NCBI RefSeq assembly: GCF_034006445.1
Contig: NZ_JAVESS010000007.1
Span: 1 to 64,000, forward strand
DNA: 64,000 nt
Reading direction: 5' to 3'
DNA from: Desulfovibrio sp.
GTDB lineage: Bacteria > Desulfobacterota > Desulfovibrionia > Desulfovibrionales > Desulfovibrionaceae
The notes beneath the pieces are model-generated. The model did no database searches. It saw nothing but the letters and a program-made list of their open reading frames with translations, and was not told where the DNA came from. Both the position numbers and the translations under genes were made by a program. This document shows, one piece after another, positions 42,615 to 51,017 of the stretch; the first letter of the stretch is position 1; each line of letters starts with the position of its first letter.

Positions 42615-42860
42615 GCCAACCGGCGTTGCGCGGCATGCACATACGCGCCTTTGTGCATGCCGCATTTACCATATCCTGTCCGCCCTGGAGTGGCTGTTCC
42701 TGCGAGGGAGCGCCGCCGGGGCGGATTTTTCGCGCATATGCCGGTAAAGCCTGGCGCAAACCCGAAGTCCTGCCCCTTACCGCTCTTGCCGCCCGCGCGG
42801 GCATGCGTTAATATTCTTGGGTTATATGCCCTTTGCGGGCGCAAAACCAAGGTGGATTTC

Positions 42861-43373
42861 ATGCTACAACAGTGCCCTTGCGGCAGCGGACGGTCTTTGG
42901 ACCAGTGCTGTGCCCCCCATATGGATGGAACGGTCTGGCCCAACGATGCCGAAACACTTATGCGCTCACGGTATTCGGCCTATGTATTGGGCCGTTATCA
43001 ATGGCTTGTGGACAGCACGCACCCGGACTACCGGGACGACATTTCTGTGCAAAAGCTGACGGAACAGGCCAAGGATGTCCACTGGCTGCGCCTGGATATC
43101 GGGCGGGTGGAAGACGGCGTGCCCGCAGGGCGGAACGGCGAGCTTTTCGATGTGGTGGAATTTCACGCCTACTACGAAATGGAAGGCGTCCCCCGGCAGC
43201 TTGGCGAACGCAGTTTCTTTGCCCGGCACGAAGACAAGATTTATTATGTGGACGGCGTCGGCCTGAGGCCGGAAGCCTACCGCAGGCCGGAGGTCAAGGT
43301 GGGGCGTAATGATCCCTGCCCCTGCGGCAGTGGCAAAAAATACAAAAAATGCTGTGGAGCCGAAAAAGCTTGA
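42861..43373 (+). CDS. YchJ/UPF0225 family protein with two SEC-C motifs
   Basis: A 170-residue soluble protein. SEC-C zinc motifs lie at both ends: [13 protein letters not shown] (residues 5-17) and [17 protein letters not shown] (150-166). Between them is the YchJ NTF2-like core ([50 protein letters not shown]). The family function is not known; SEC-C zinc hooks bind proteins or ribosomes. AAGGTGG lies before ATG. Confidence 0.88.
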   Translation: MLQQCPCGSGRSLDQCCAPHMDGTVWPNDAETLMRSRYSAYVLGRYQWLVDSTHPDYRDDISVQKLTEQAKDVHWLRLDIGRVEDGVPAGRNGELFDVVEFHAYYEMEGVPRQLGERSFFARHEDKIYYVDGVGLRPEAYRRPEVKVGRNDPCPCGSGKKYKKCCGAEKA

Positions 43374-43756
43374 ACCAGCGCAGCACAGATACGTCTGCAC
43401 GGGGCGGCGGCAAAAGCGGGCCGTTGACGGCCATCCGCCAGTTCTGTCTTGAATGCCAGGGAGCATCGGGCAGGGCTGTGCGCGCCTGCGCTGACAGGCA
43501 CTGCCCCCTTTGGGAATGGCGTCTTGCATCCTTGCCTGACGAGTCCTGCCCCGCGCCCGAGGCGGAGGCGGGGCTTCAGGCTTTGCGCGCCATCCGGAGG
43601 CAGTGCATGCTCTGCGCTGGCGACAGGGAAGAAGTGCGCGCCTGCGCCACCCGTGAGACCTGTGCGCTCTGGCGTTACCGTTTCGGCGTGCGCCCCCAGA
43701 CCTACAAGCTGGTACGCCGCCGGTTTTTTGCCCCCAAACCACTGAGTTTGCTGTGA
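43349..43756 (+). CDS. cysteine-rich protein with duplicated CxxC-CPLW motif
   Basis: A 135-residue protein overlapping the end of the ychJ-like gene by 25 bases. Two copies of a zinc-ribbon-like unit are visible: [10 protein letters not shown]...[17 protein letters not shown] and [10 protein letters not shown]...[18 protein letters not shown]. The pattern C-x2-C-x(9-13)-C-x4-C is seen in phage and restriction-associated small proteins, but I cannot name a family. The true start may be TTG 43370, just past the upstream stop. Function unknown. Confidence 0.6.
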   Translation: MLWSRKSLNQRSTDTSARGGGKSGPLTAIRQFCLECQGASGRAVRACADRHCPLWEWRLASLPDESCPAPEAEAGLQALRAIRRQCMLCAGDREEVRACATRETCALWRYRFGVRPQTYKLVRRRFFAPKPLSLL

Positions 43757-43922
43757 AACGCGCTCCGTACGCGGGCTGCGGCCAGGCAGACTGAGGCCAG
43801 GCAGACTGAGGCCAGGCAGATTGCGGCCAGGCGGATTGCGGCCAGGCGGGCAAATACAGGCCGCGCCGCTATATTTCAAGGGCACCCGCCCACGTAGCCG
43901 TCAAAGCAGTTTTTAAAATTGC
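43757..43922. repeat. 15-bp tandem array, four units and a part
   Basis: GCCAGGCAGACTGAG-type units start at 43781, 43796, 43811 and 43826, with a partial fifth at 43841-43850. The unit drifts from CAGACTGAG to CGGATTGCG. The rest of the stretch is featureless. Confidence 0.85.
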
Positions 43923-44082
43923 TTTAAGAAAACACTGATGTATTCCGTTTGGCGGCCTTGCTTCACTTTTTATGAAACAGTCGAGGACGGAAGAGTCCAC
44001 TCCTGCTTGAAAAAAGAACGTGCCTTGCCAAATGAAACAATTGCGCGTTTCCAACAGGCTCTTTAATCAGTGTTTTCTTAAA
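43923..44082 (-). repeat. family D element (MITE-like), copy 2
   Basis: 160 bp bounded by a perfect 17-bp terminal inverted repeat, TTTAAGAAAACACTGAT at 43923-43939 and its complement at 44066-44082. No ORF is inside. Copy 1 at 10004-10159 has the same core in opposite orientation. Confidence 0.88.
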
Positions 44083-44128
44083 CCTTGGGCCGCCATAACG
44101 ACAGGCAAAAGGTATAAGGGAGAAGCCT

Positions 44129-45469
44129 ATGTCTCATTATCTTGAATGGTCACGGGCCTACAGTCACAGGCTGAACGCGGCGGACGCCGCCCCTCTTCAG
44201 GCCAGGGCCGCCGAACTGGGCGTCCGTCTGGAGCGTGAGCTGGCTCAGGGCGTTCTGCCTTTTCTTTCAATGCCGTACAGGGCGACGCTTGAGCGGGATC
44301 TGCCGCCCATTCTTGAAAAGGTGCGAACCCGCAAACACATGGTTGTTCTGGGCATAGGCGGTTCGGCTTTGGGCGCGCGGGCACTGCAAAAAGCCTTTGC
44401 GCCGGGTCAGGACAGGCCGGGGCATGACGGCCCGTGCCTGTGGATTGCCGACAACGTGTGCGCTGAAGAATTTGAAGCCCTGCTTGGCAGCCTCGACGCG
44501 GCGGACACGTCTGTGGTCTGCATCAGCAAATCCGGCGGCACCATTGAAACCCTGGCCCAGTATTTTCTGGTGCGCCAGTGGCTTCAGGACGCTCTGGGCC
44601 AGGGCTGGCATGACCACATGGTGGTTGTTACCGACGCCACATCCGGCTATCTGCGGCAGGAGGCCACCCTGCTCGGTCTGGCTTCGCTGGAAGTTCCGGA
44701 CTATCTGGGCGGGCGCTACTCCGTGCTTTCCGCCGTGGGGCTGCTGCCCGCCGGATTTCTGGGCATTGACTGGCAGGCCCTCCTGGACGGCGCGGCCAGT
44801 GTGGCCCGTCAACTGGTGGAAAATCCGCGCGCCATGGGGCAGCACCCGTCCTTTGCGCTTGCCTGCTGGGCTCACGCGCTGGAACTGCAGGAATACAGCC
44901 AGCTCATCCTGTTCTGCTACGTGCCGCAATGGGCGGCCCTTGGCCCCTGGTTTGCGCAACTGTGGGCCGAAAGTCTGGGCAAGGACGGGCAGGGTATTCT
45001 GCCAGTGGCTGCCACAGGGGTTACGGATCAGCATTCGGTAAACCAGATGTTTCTGAGCGGCCCGCGCAACAAGGGCTGCATCTTTTTAACCAGCCGTGGG
45101 CAGGCCGCAGGCCGTGCCTTTGGTCAGGATCTGCCGCAGGAATGGGCATGGCTGCGCGGCAAGCCCCTGGGCGCGCTGCTTGAAGCCGAGGCTCTGGGCA
45201 CGCGCATGGCCCTGTGCATGAATGCGGTGCCGCTGGTGCACATTGATATGGACGGTACGGGCCCCAGGGCCGCCGGGGCCTTTATGCTGCTCTTGGAGGC
45301 GGCGACCCTGTTTACTGGCTGGCTCATGGGCGTGAACCCCCTGGATCAGCCCGCGGTGGAACTGGGCAAGCGCCTGGCCAACGCCCGCCTGGGCGCGCCC
45401 GGCTATGCTACCGAACATGCGGATCTGGATACTTTTATGGCCGTGCCCACGCAAGAGCAGGCATTTTAA
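44129..45469 (+). CDS. pgi: glucose-6-phosphate isomerase
   Basis: A 446-residue PGI of the short bacterial type, interconverting glucose 6-phosphate and fructose 6-phosphate. Sugar-phosphate-binding motifs: VLGIGGSALGARAL, CISKSGGTIET (phosphate loop) and GGRYSVLSAVGLLP; DQHSVNQMFLSGP lies in the active-site Glu/His region. AAGGGAGAA lies before ATG. The histidine kinase gene starts 9 bases after its stop, so the three genes pgi-kinase-regulator are probably one transcript. Confidence 0.93.
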   Translation: MSHYLEWSRAYSHRLNAADAAPLQARAAELGVRLERELAQGVLPFLSMPYRATLERDLPPILEKVRTRKHMVVLGIGGSALGARALQKAFAPGQDRPGHDGPCLWIADNVCAEEFEALLGSLDAADTSVVCISKSGGTIETLAQYFLVRQWLQDALGQGWHDHMVVVTDATSGYLRQEATLLGLASLEVPDYLGGRYSVLSAVGLLPAGFLGIDWQALLDGAASVARQLVENPRAMGQHPSFALACWAHALELQEYSQLILFCYVPQWAALGPWFAQLWAESLGKDGQGILPVAATGVTDQHSVNQMFLSGPRNKGCIFLTSRGQAAGRAFGQDLPQEWAWLRGKPLGALLEAEALGTRMALCMNAVPLVHIDMDGTGPRAAGAFMLLLEAATLFTGWLMGVNPLDQPAVELGKRLANARLGAPGYATEHADLDTFMAVPTQEQAF

Positions 45470-45478
45470 GGAAAGCAG

Positions 45479-47062
45479 ATGTTCTTCAAAAAAAAGCGGA
45501 GCGCAACGAACAGTGATTCGGGCTGCGCGCCGCGCGGCCCACAGGCTGAAGACGGCGCACAGACGTATGCCGGCGGCGTTCAGGACTGGAGCCCGAGCAA
45601 TCCGGGCGGGCCTGTTCCCAATGCACAGGGTGAAGCTGAAGGCGGCCTGCCGCTGAGCTACGCCCGTCCTTTGTCGTGGCTTTCACTGGTGGTCATTTTG
45701 CTCACCAGTCTGGGGCTTTCTTTCTTTATCTCCAATTCGGCGCGCGAAACGCTGCTGACCCGGCAGGAAGGCTTTGCCCGCCTGCTGGTAGAAAACCTCA
45801 ACAGCCAGATATTCCGGCGTTTCGCCCTGCCGACACTGATGGGCTACGGGCGCATCGCCCTGCGCCAGCCCGCACAGTACGAAAGACTTGACCAGGTCGT
45901 GCAATCCGTCCTTCAGGGGTTGCCGGTGGAACGCCTGCGCATTTACGACTTTTCCCGGCTGGTGGCCTATTCCACCCACAAGGAAGAAGTGGGCCGGGCC
46001 GGGCTTTCCCCCGACAATCTTGATGACATACTGCACGGCGGAGCGCCTTCGTCTGAAATAGTCTCCACCATACCCGCCTGGCAGGCCCCCTTCAGGCTGC
46101 CGCTGGAGGAGGGCACCTTTGTTCTGCGCGTGCTCTATCCGCTCAAAGGCGAACCCCTGCAACCAGGGCAGGAAGCTCCCATCATGGGGGCCCTTGAACT
46201 CACGCAGGACATTACGGGCGACTATGAGCAGGTGCTGACTTTCCAGGGCATCATTGTGGTCATGTGCCTCATGTCTTCCGTGGTGCTTTTCGGCCTGCTG
46301 CTCATGCTTATCCACCGTTCGGAGCGTGTACTGGCCGAGCGTATGCAAAAAAACCGGCAGCTTGAAAAGCAGCTGCACAGCAATGAGCGTTTTGTGAGCA
46401 TGGGGCGCGTCATCGCCAGCATTGCCCACGAAATACGCAATCCCCTCGGCATCATCCGCTCCAGCGCCGAATTGCTGCAACGCCGTACAGACCAGGCCGA
46501 TGCGGGCACGCGGCGTATTCTGGGCGCGATTTTTGACGAATCTGTGCGCCTGTCGCAGACGGTAAACGATTTTCTGGACTACGCCCGCCCCCGTCAACCC
46601 AAGCAGAACCTTGTTGATGTGAGCCTTGTGCTGGATCAGCTGCTGGCCTTTCTTGAAGGCGACATGGCCCGGCGCGGCGTGGCAGTGGAGCGTGAGACTG
46701 AAGAATCGCTCTTTGTACACGGCGACAAGGATTTGCTGTACCGCGCTTTTTACAATATCCTGATCAACGGACAACAGGCGATGGACGGGCCGGGCATCCT
46801 GCGCATCAGCGGCAGCCACGACGGCGACGGCCATGTCCGGCTGGAATTTCTTGATTCCGGGCCGGGCTTTGACGCAGCCACTGTGGGCAATCTGCTGGAT
46901 CCCTTCTTTACGACCAAAGACGGGGGCACAGGCCTGGGGCTGCCCATTGTACAGTCCATTATCACCAGCCACGGCGGCGAGATCCAGCTGGAAAACGGCC
47001 CGGAAGGCGGCGCTCTTGTACGTGTGCTGCTGCCCGAGGCCCATACCGGGGCACAGGAATAG
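45479..47062 (+). CDS. membrane sensor histidine kinase (NtrB/ZraS type)
   Basis: A 527-residue kinase. A 60-residue Pro/Gly-rich cytoplasmic start leads to TM1 (LVVILLTSLGLSFFI, about 70-85), an extracytoplasmic sensor of about 170 residues and TM2 (IVVMCLMSSVVLFGLLLML, about 262-281). HisKA (IASIAHEIRNPLGIIRSS) carries the phospho-acceptor His317. The HATPase carries NILINGQQAM, LDSGPGFD, PFFTTKDGGTGLGLPIV. AAGGAAAGC precedes ATG. It pairs with the NtrC-type regulator 4 bases downstream. Confidence 0.92.
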   Translation: MFFKKKRSATNSDSGCAPRGPQAEDGAQTYAGGVQDWSPSNPGGPVPNAQGEAEGGLPLSYARPLSWLSLVVILLTSLGLSFFISNSARETLLTRQEGFARLLVENLNSQIFRRFALPTLMGYGRIALRQPAQYERLDQVVQSVLQGLPVERLRIYDFSRLVAYSTHKEEVGRAGLSPDNLDDILHGGAPSSEIVSTIPAWQAPFRLPLEEGTFVLRVLYPLKGEPLQPGQEAPIMGALELTQDITGDYEQVLTFQGIIVVMCLMSSVVLFGLLLMLIHRSERVLAERMQKNRQLEKQLHSNERFVSMGRVIASIAHEIRNPLGIIRSSAELLQRRTDQADAGTRRILGAIFDESVRLSQTVNDFLDYARPRQPKQNLVDVSLVLDQLLAFLEGDMARRGVAVERETEESLFVHGDKDLLYRAFYNILINGQQAMDGPGILRISGSHDGDGHVRLEFLDSGPGFDAATVGNLLDPFFTTKDGGTGLGLPIVQSIITSHGGEIQLENGPEGGALVRVLLPEAHTGAQE

Positions 47063-47066
47063 TCTT

Positions 47067-48446
47067 ATGAGTGAAAAAGCGCATATTCTTATTATTGACG
47101 ACGAAAAAAACTATCTGCTTGTTCTGCAAACCCTGCTGGAAGACGAAGGATACGTCGTCACCGCCATCAGCGACCCCGAAACCGCCCTGGCCTTTCTTGA
47201 AGAAAGCGAGGTGGACGTGGTGGTGACGGACATGAAGATGCCCAAGGTCACCGGGCGTGAGGTGCTTGAAAGAGTAAAGAAACGCTGGCCCTATATTCCG
47301 GTGCTCATCATGACGGCCTTCGGGTCCATTGAAAGCGCTGTGGACGTGATGAAGTACGGGGCCTTTGACTATATCACCAAGCCTTTTTCCAATGACGAGC
47401 TTTTGCTTTCCATCCATAACGCCGTGGAACTTGCCCGCGCCCACAGGCAGTACCGCCTGTTGCAGGAAGTTATGGAAGACCGCTACGGCGTACACAAGAT
47501 CGTGGGGCGCAGCCGCGCCATACGCGACGTGCTTGTCATGGTTGAACGCGCCGCGCCCAGCCGCTCGACAGTGCTCATTACAGGCGAATCGGGCACGGGC
47601 AAGGAGCTTGTGGCGCGCGCCATACACTACACAAGCCCCCGCAAGGACAATCCCTTTGTGTCCGTCAACTGTATGGCCCTCAACCCCGGCGTGCTGGAAA
47701 GCGAGCTTTTCGGGCACGAAAAAGGCTCCTTTACTGGCGCAGTGGCCATGCGGCGCGGCCGCTTTGAACAGGCCGACGGGGGCACGCTTTTTCTGGACGA
47801 AATAGCCGAACTCACGCCCGACCTTCAGGTCAAGCTTTTGCGTGTGCTTCAGGAACGGCGGTTCGAGCGTGTGGGCGGCGGCGAAGAAATTGAGGTGGAC
47901 ATTCGCGTGGTGGCAGCCACGAACAAGGATCTTGCCGCCCTGGTGGAAAAAGGCGCGTTTCGCGATGACCTGTATTACAGGCTCAACGTGGTGCAGGTTC
48001 CCCTGCCGCCCCTGCGCGAGCGCCGCGAAGACATCCCGCTGCTGGTGGCCCACTTTGTGGAAAAAGTCTGCGCTGACAACACCATGGCCGCCAAAACATT
48101 CAGCACCGAGGCCCTCAATTACCTGACGGGCTACGAGTGGCCGGGCAATATCCGGCAGCTTGAAAATGTGGTGGAGAGCTGTCTTGTGCTGGTGCCCGGC
48201 GCTGTCATCAATGTGGACAATCTGCCCGCAGAAATCCGCGATGAAGAATCACAGTTCAAAAGCGCCGTGGACCTTCTGCCCGTGCAGCTCGACCTTGCCG
48301 ACACCCTGGAAAAAATCGAAGCCGCCCTCATACGCAGGGCGCTGGTGCGGGCAGATCTTGTGCAGGTCAAGGCTGCGGAATATCTTGGTATTTCAAAAAG
48401 CCTGCTGCAATATAAGCTGAAAAAATACGCCATAACAGGGCATTAA
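47067..48446 (+). CDS. NtrC-family response regulator, sigma54 activator
   Basis: A 459-residue regulator. The receiver domain (1-120) has acidic Asp11/Asp12, phospho-acceptor Asp55 (VVVTDMKMP) and Lys in YITKPF. The AAA+ domain has GESGTGKE (Walker A), ESELFGHEKGSFTGA (sigma54 loop), GGTLFLDEI (Walker B) and ERREDIPLL. The Fis-type helix-turn-helix at the end reads VQVKAAEYLGISKSLLQYKL. Its targets cannot be read here; no sigma54 promoter lies just upstream of pgi. A B repeat, split by an A repeat, follows and may end the transcript. Confidence 0.93.
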   Translation: MSEKAHILIIDDEKNYLLVLQTLLEDEGYVVTAISDPETALAFLEESEVDVVVTDMKMPKVTGREVLERVKKRWPYIPVLIMTAFGSIESAVDVMKYGAFDYITKPFSNDELLLSIHNAVELARAHRQYRLLQEVMEDRYGVHKIVGRSRAIRDVLVMVERAAPSRSTVLITGESGTGKELVARAIHYTSPRKDNPFVSVNCMALNPGVLESELFGHEKGSFTGAVAMRRGRFEQADGGTLFLDEIAELTPDLQVKLLRVLQERRFERVGGGEEIEVDIRVVAATNKDLAALVEKGAFRDDLYYRLNVVQVPLPPLRERREDIPLLVAHFVEKVCADNTMAAKTFSTEALNYLTGYEWPGNIRQLENVVESCLVLVPGAVINVDNLPAEIRDEESQFKSAVDLLPVQLDLADTLEKIEAALIRRALVRADLVQVKAAEYLGISKSLLQYKLKKYAITGH

Positions 48447-48473
48447 CAGGGTATTAGAAAGTTTTACAGAGAT

Positions 48474-48690
48474 GTTTTGTGGGGGTGGGACCCTCCTTTG
48501 GACCAGATTACCTTTGAAATGTTTTACATTTCAAAGGTGTCATTCTGCCGCAAATGCGATTTGCGGCAGAATCCACGCCACGTAGTGGCGCGCTGCACTC
48601 TCGTGCAGCGGTAGAGCATTTACCTTTTTTCAAAAGGTAAATACTCTAAAAAGGGTCTCCTCCCCCACGCCCCCACCCCCTAAAATATAT
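48474..48690 (+). repeat. family B repeat split by a family A insertion
   Basis: B pieces: 48474-48497 (TTTTGTGGGGGTGGGACCC...) and 48649-48685 (AAAAGGGTCTCCTCCCCCAC ... CCCCCTAAAA). Between them 48498-48648 is a full A copy (GGACCAGATTACC ... GGTAAATACTCTA). A has inserted at the tip of the B hairpin. Confidence 0.88.
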
Positions 48691-48714
48691 TTGGTTCTTG
48701 CTATACAATGACGT

Positions 48715-48750
48715 GAACAGGCCCGTCTTCTGTGGAAGACGGGCCTGTTC
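48715..48750. terminator. perfect 16-bp palindrome with 4-nt loop
   Basis: GAACAGGCCCGTCTTC-TGTG-GAAGACGGGCCTGTTC. No T-run follows on either side, so it may be a transcript-end or protein-binding site rather than a simple terminator. Confidence 0.6.
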
Positions 48751-49276
48751 GCGTATGGGCGGGGCAAATGCGCTGATGCGTAATGGCGTGTGTTCAGGGA
48801 ACACGCAATGAAGAAATTTTTACAGAACTATATTCTCAAAGATGCCCCGCCCTTGAGCCAGAACAAGACTGGCATGGCCTGCTGCCGCTGTAGGTAGAGG
48901 AACCTGTGGTATCCTTATTTAACTTGTCAAACCTGATTTTTTACGTAAGGATACCCCATTACATATATTGCAGTCAGAATTGCGCCAATGGCACGTGGCT
49001 TTGGGTGTGCGTAGGAAGGCGGCAATTGCCCTGAATTGTTGATTGATTGAACAGCTAGAGCAATTTTACTTTGCAATTGTTTAGGCGACCGCGCGAGCAG
49101 TCGCCAGCAGCGAAGGCCCAAGCACAGCTTCAGCTTTTGCAAAAACGCCGCCGTGTGCCTGTGCCTGTCCGTAAGTGGTATCAGGTCAGGGAAGACAGGA
49201 CGGCCAGTTTTTTATCCGGCGGCTGCCAGGGCAGCCGCCGGAATTGCAGAAGGTCTGCGCGATCTGGCCCGGTGCA
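48751..49276. other. intergenic with inverted repeat, no gene seen
   Basis: GGTATCCTTA at 48908-48917 and TAAGGATACC at 48946-48955 form a 10-bp inverted repeat. No transposase fragment is readable. ORFs here lack ribosome sites. Confidence 0.4.
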
Positions 49277-50533
49277 TCAGCCTTTGCGGTTGGCCAGACG
49301 CTTTTTGAGGTTTTGGGCCACAACTTCCGGGTCCATCGGCTTGCGGGCAATGCCGCTTTCCATGGCAGCCTTGGCGGTGGCAGCGGCCACTCGTGGCGCT
49401 ACTTCGGGGTTGAGCGTGGAAGGGATGATAAATTCCGGGTTCAGCTCTTCAGGCTTGACCAGATCGGCTATGGCATAGGCCGCCGCAATTTTCATGGCGT
49501 CGTTGATATCCGTGGCGGCCACGTCCAGAGCCCCCCGGAAGATGCCGGGGAAGGCCAGCACGTTGTTGATCTGGTTGGGGCAATCTGAACGGCCCGTGGC
49601 AATCACTTTGGCCCCGGCGTCCTTGGCGCGCTGGAGCGGCCAGATTTCAGGTATGGGGTTGGCCTGCGCGAAGACTATGGGGTCTTTGGCCATGCTGCGT
49701 ATCATATCTTCAGTGAGGGTGTCCGGTGCGGACACGCCGATGAAGACGTCCGCGCCCTTGATGGCGTCGGCCAGGCCGCCCTTGATCTTTTGGGGATTGG
49801 TGCGGCGGGCGATGTCTTCCTTGTAGGAGTTCATGCCCTCCGGGCGGCCTTCCCATATGGGGCCGCGCGAGTCGCACATGATGACGTTTTTCAGGCCAAG
49901 CGCCATGAGCAGCTTGATGATGGCAATGCCCGCTGCCCCTGCGCCGCTGGTGACGACGGTGATGTCTTCCAGTTTCTTGTTCACGATCTTGAGGGCGCTG
50001 ATAAGCCCGGCCAGGGTGACAACGGCCGTGCCGTGCTGGTCATCGTGAAAGATGGGGCCCTTGAAGATGCCGTTCTTTTTCAGGCTGTCTTCAATGACAA
50101 AGCACTCTGGAGCCTTGATATCCTCAAGGTTCACGCCGCCGAAGGTGGGCGACATGAGTTCCACCAGTTCAACGATTTTTGCGGTATCCTTGGTGTTGAT
50201 GCAAATGGGGAAGGCGTCCACATCGCCAAAGGTTTTGAAAAGCAGGGATTTGCCTTCCATAACCGGCATGGCGGCGGCAGGGCCGATGTCTCCCAGGCCC
50301 AGCACAGCTGTGCCATTGGAAACCACGCAGACAAAGTTGGAGTGGTTTGTGTAGACATCAAGCGTTTCGGGCTGACGGTAGATTTCCATGCAGGGCTCGG
50401 CAACGCCGGGCGAATAGGCCAGGGTAAGGTCATCGGCGTCATTGACGGGCACTTTGACGCGCACCTCTATCTTGCCCTGATACTCTTTGTGCATGGCCAG
50501 GGCTTCATCCCGCAGATTCTTGATACGAGACAT
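49277..50533 (-). CDS. malic enzyme (NAD(P)-dependent, decarboxylating)
   Basis: A 418-residue enzyme converting malate to pyruvate and CO2. It is the short bacterial form without the phosphotransacetylase-like tail of MaeB. Family marks: YTNHSNFVCVVSNGTAVLGL, EDIKAPECFVIE, IFHDDQHGTAVV (metal and catalytic Asp), TSGAGAAGIAIIKLL (dinucleotide-binding) and FAQANPIPEIWP. Cofactor preference is not certain. CAAGGAGTG lies before ATG at 50533. In a Desulfovibrio it would link malate and fumarate, and so the Mfr complex, to pyruvate. Confidence 0.93.
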   Translation of the reverse strand: MSRIKNLRDEALAMHKEYQGKIEVRVKVPVNDADDLTLAYSPGVAEPCMEIYRQPETLDVYTNHSNFVCVVSNGTAVLGLGDIGPAAAMPVMEGKSLLFKTFGDVDAFPICINTKDTAKIVELVELMSPTFGGVNLEDIKAPECFVIEDSLKKNGIFKGPIFHDDQHGTAVVTLAGLISALKIVNKKLEDITVVTSGAGAAGIAIIKLLMALGLKNVIMCDSRGPIWEGRPEGMNSYKEDIARRTNPQKIKGGLADAIKGADVFIGVSAPDTLTEDMIRSMAKDPIVFAQANPIPEIWPLQRAKDAGAKVIATGRSDCPNQINNVLAFPGIFRGALDVAATDINDAMKIAAAYAIADLVKPEELNPEFIIPSTLNPEVAPRVAAATAKAAMESGIARKPMDPEVVAQNLKKRLANRKG

Positions 50534-50598
50534 GATACACTCCTTGACTGACGTGTTTCTGCCTGGGGGGTCGAAATAAACGGCCTCGCGGGCGGTTA

Positions 50599-50798
50599 GG
50601 GCAATTTCACTAGCGATGCTGTCGCCATCCGTAAGGCTTCTTTGTCGCCTGACGGCTGCCGCTTGAAATTGCTCTGGCGGATGCGGAAGCAGACGCCCGC
50701 CGCAGAGGTGTAAGCGCAGTTTATCTGCGCGGTTAAGCACCGAAGCGAGCGTATCTTAAACTTTGAGAATGTACATTTTCAAAGTTAATCTGCTCCAG
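50599..50798. repeat. repeat island: family F copy 2, GGCGG-type fragment, partial family A
   Basis: 50599-50675 is the inverse of F copy 1 (GGGCAATTTCACTAGCGATG ... GCTTGAAATTGCTCT). 50676-50715 is the GGCGGATGCGGAAGCAGACG fragment. 50755-50798 holds one A hairpin (CTTTGAGAATGTACATTTTC) and the end TTAATCTGCTCC. Confidence 0.8.
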
Positions 50799-51017
50799 GA
50801 CGAAAAAAAACGGCAAGGAGCGCCAGGCGCCATGATTCCTTGCTGCCCCACAGGTATACAGGAAGAGCCCTGGCAAGCAAACAGCTTGTTTGCCCCATAA
50901 TTTGCAAGCCGGGGAGATGTGATCCTGTGATGCCAGTTGTTTTTAAAAAACCCGCGTGGCAAGGTTATGCGTATCCGTGCCATGGTTACTTACTGTATAA
51001 AGGAGATAGATAGCGCC

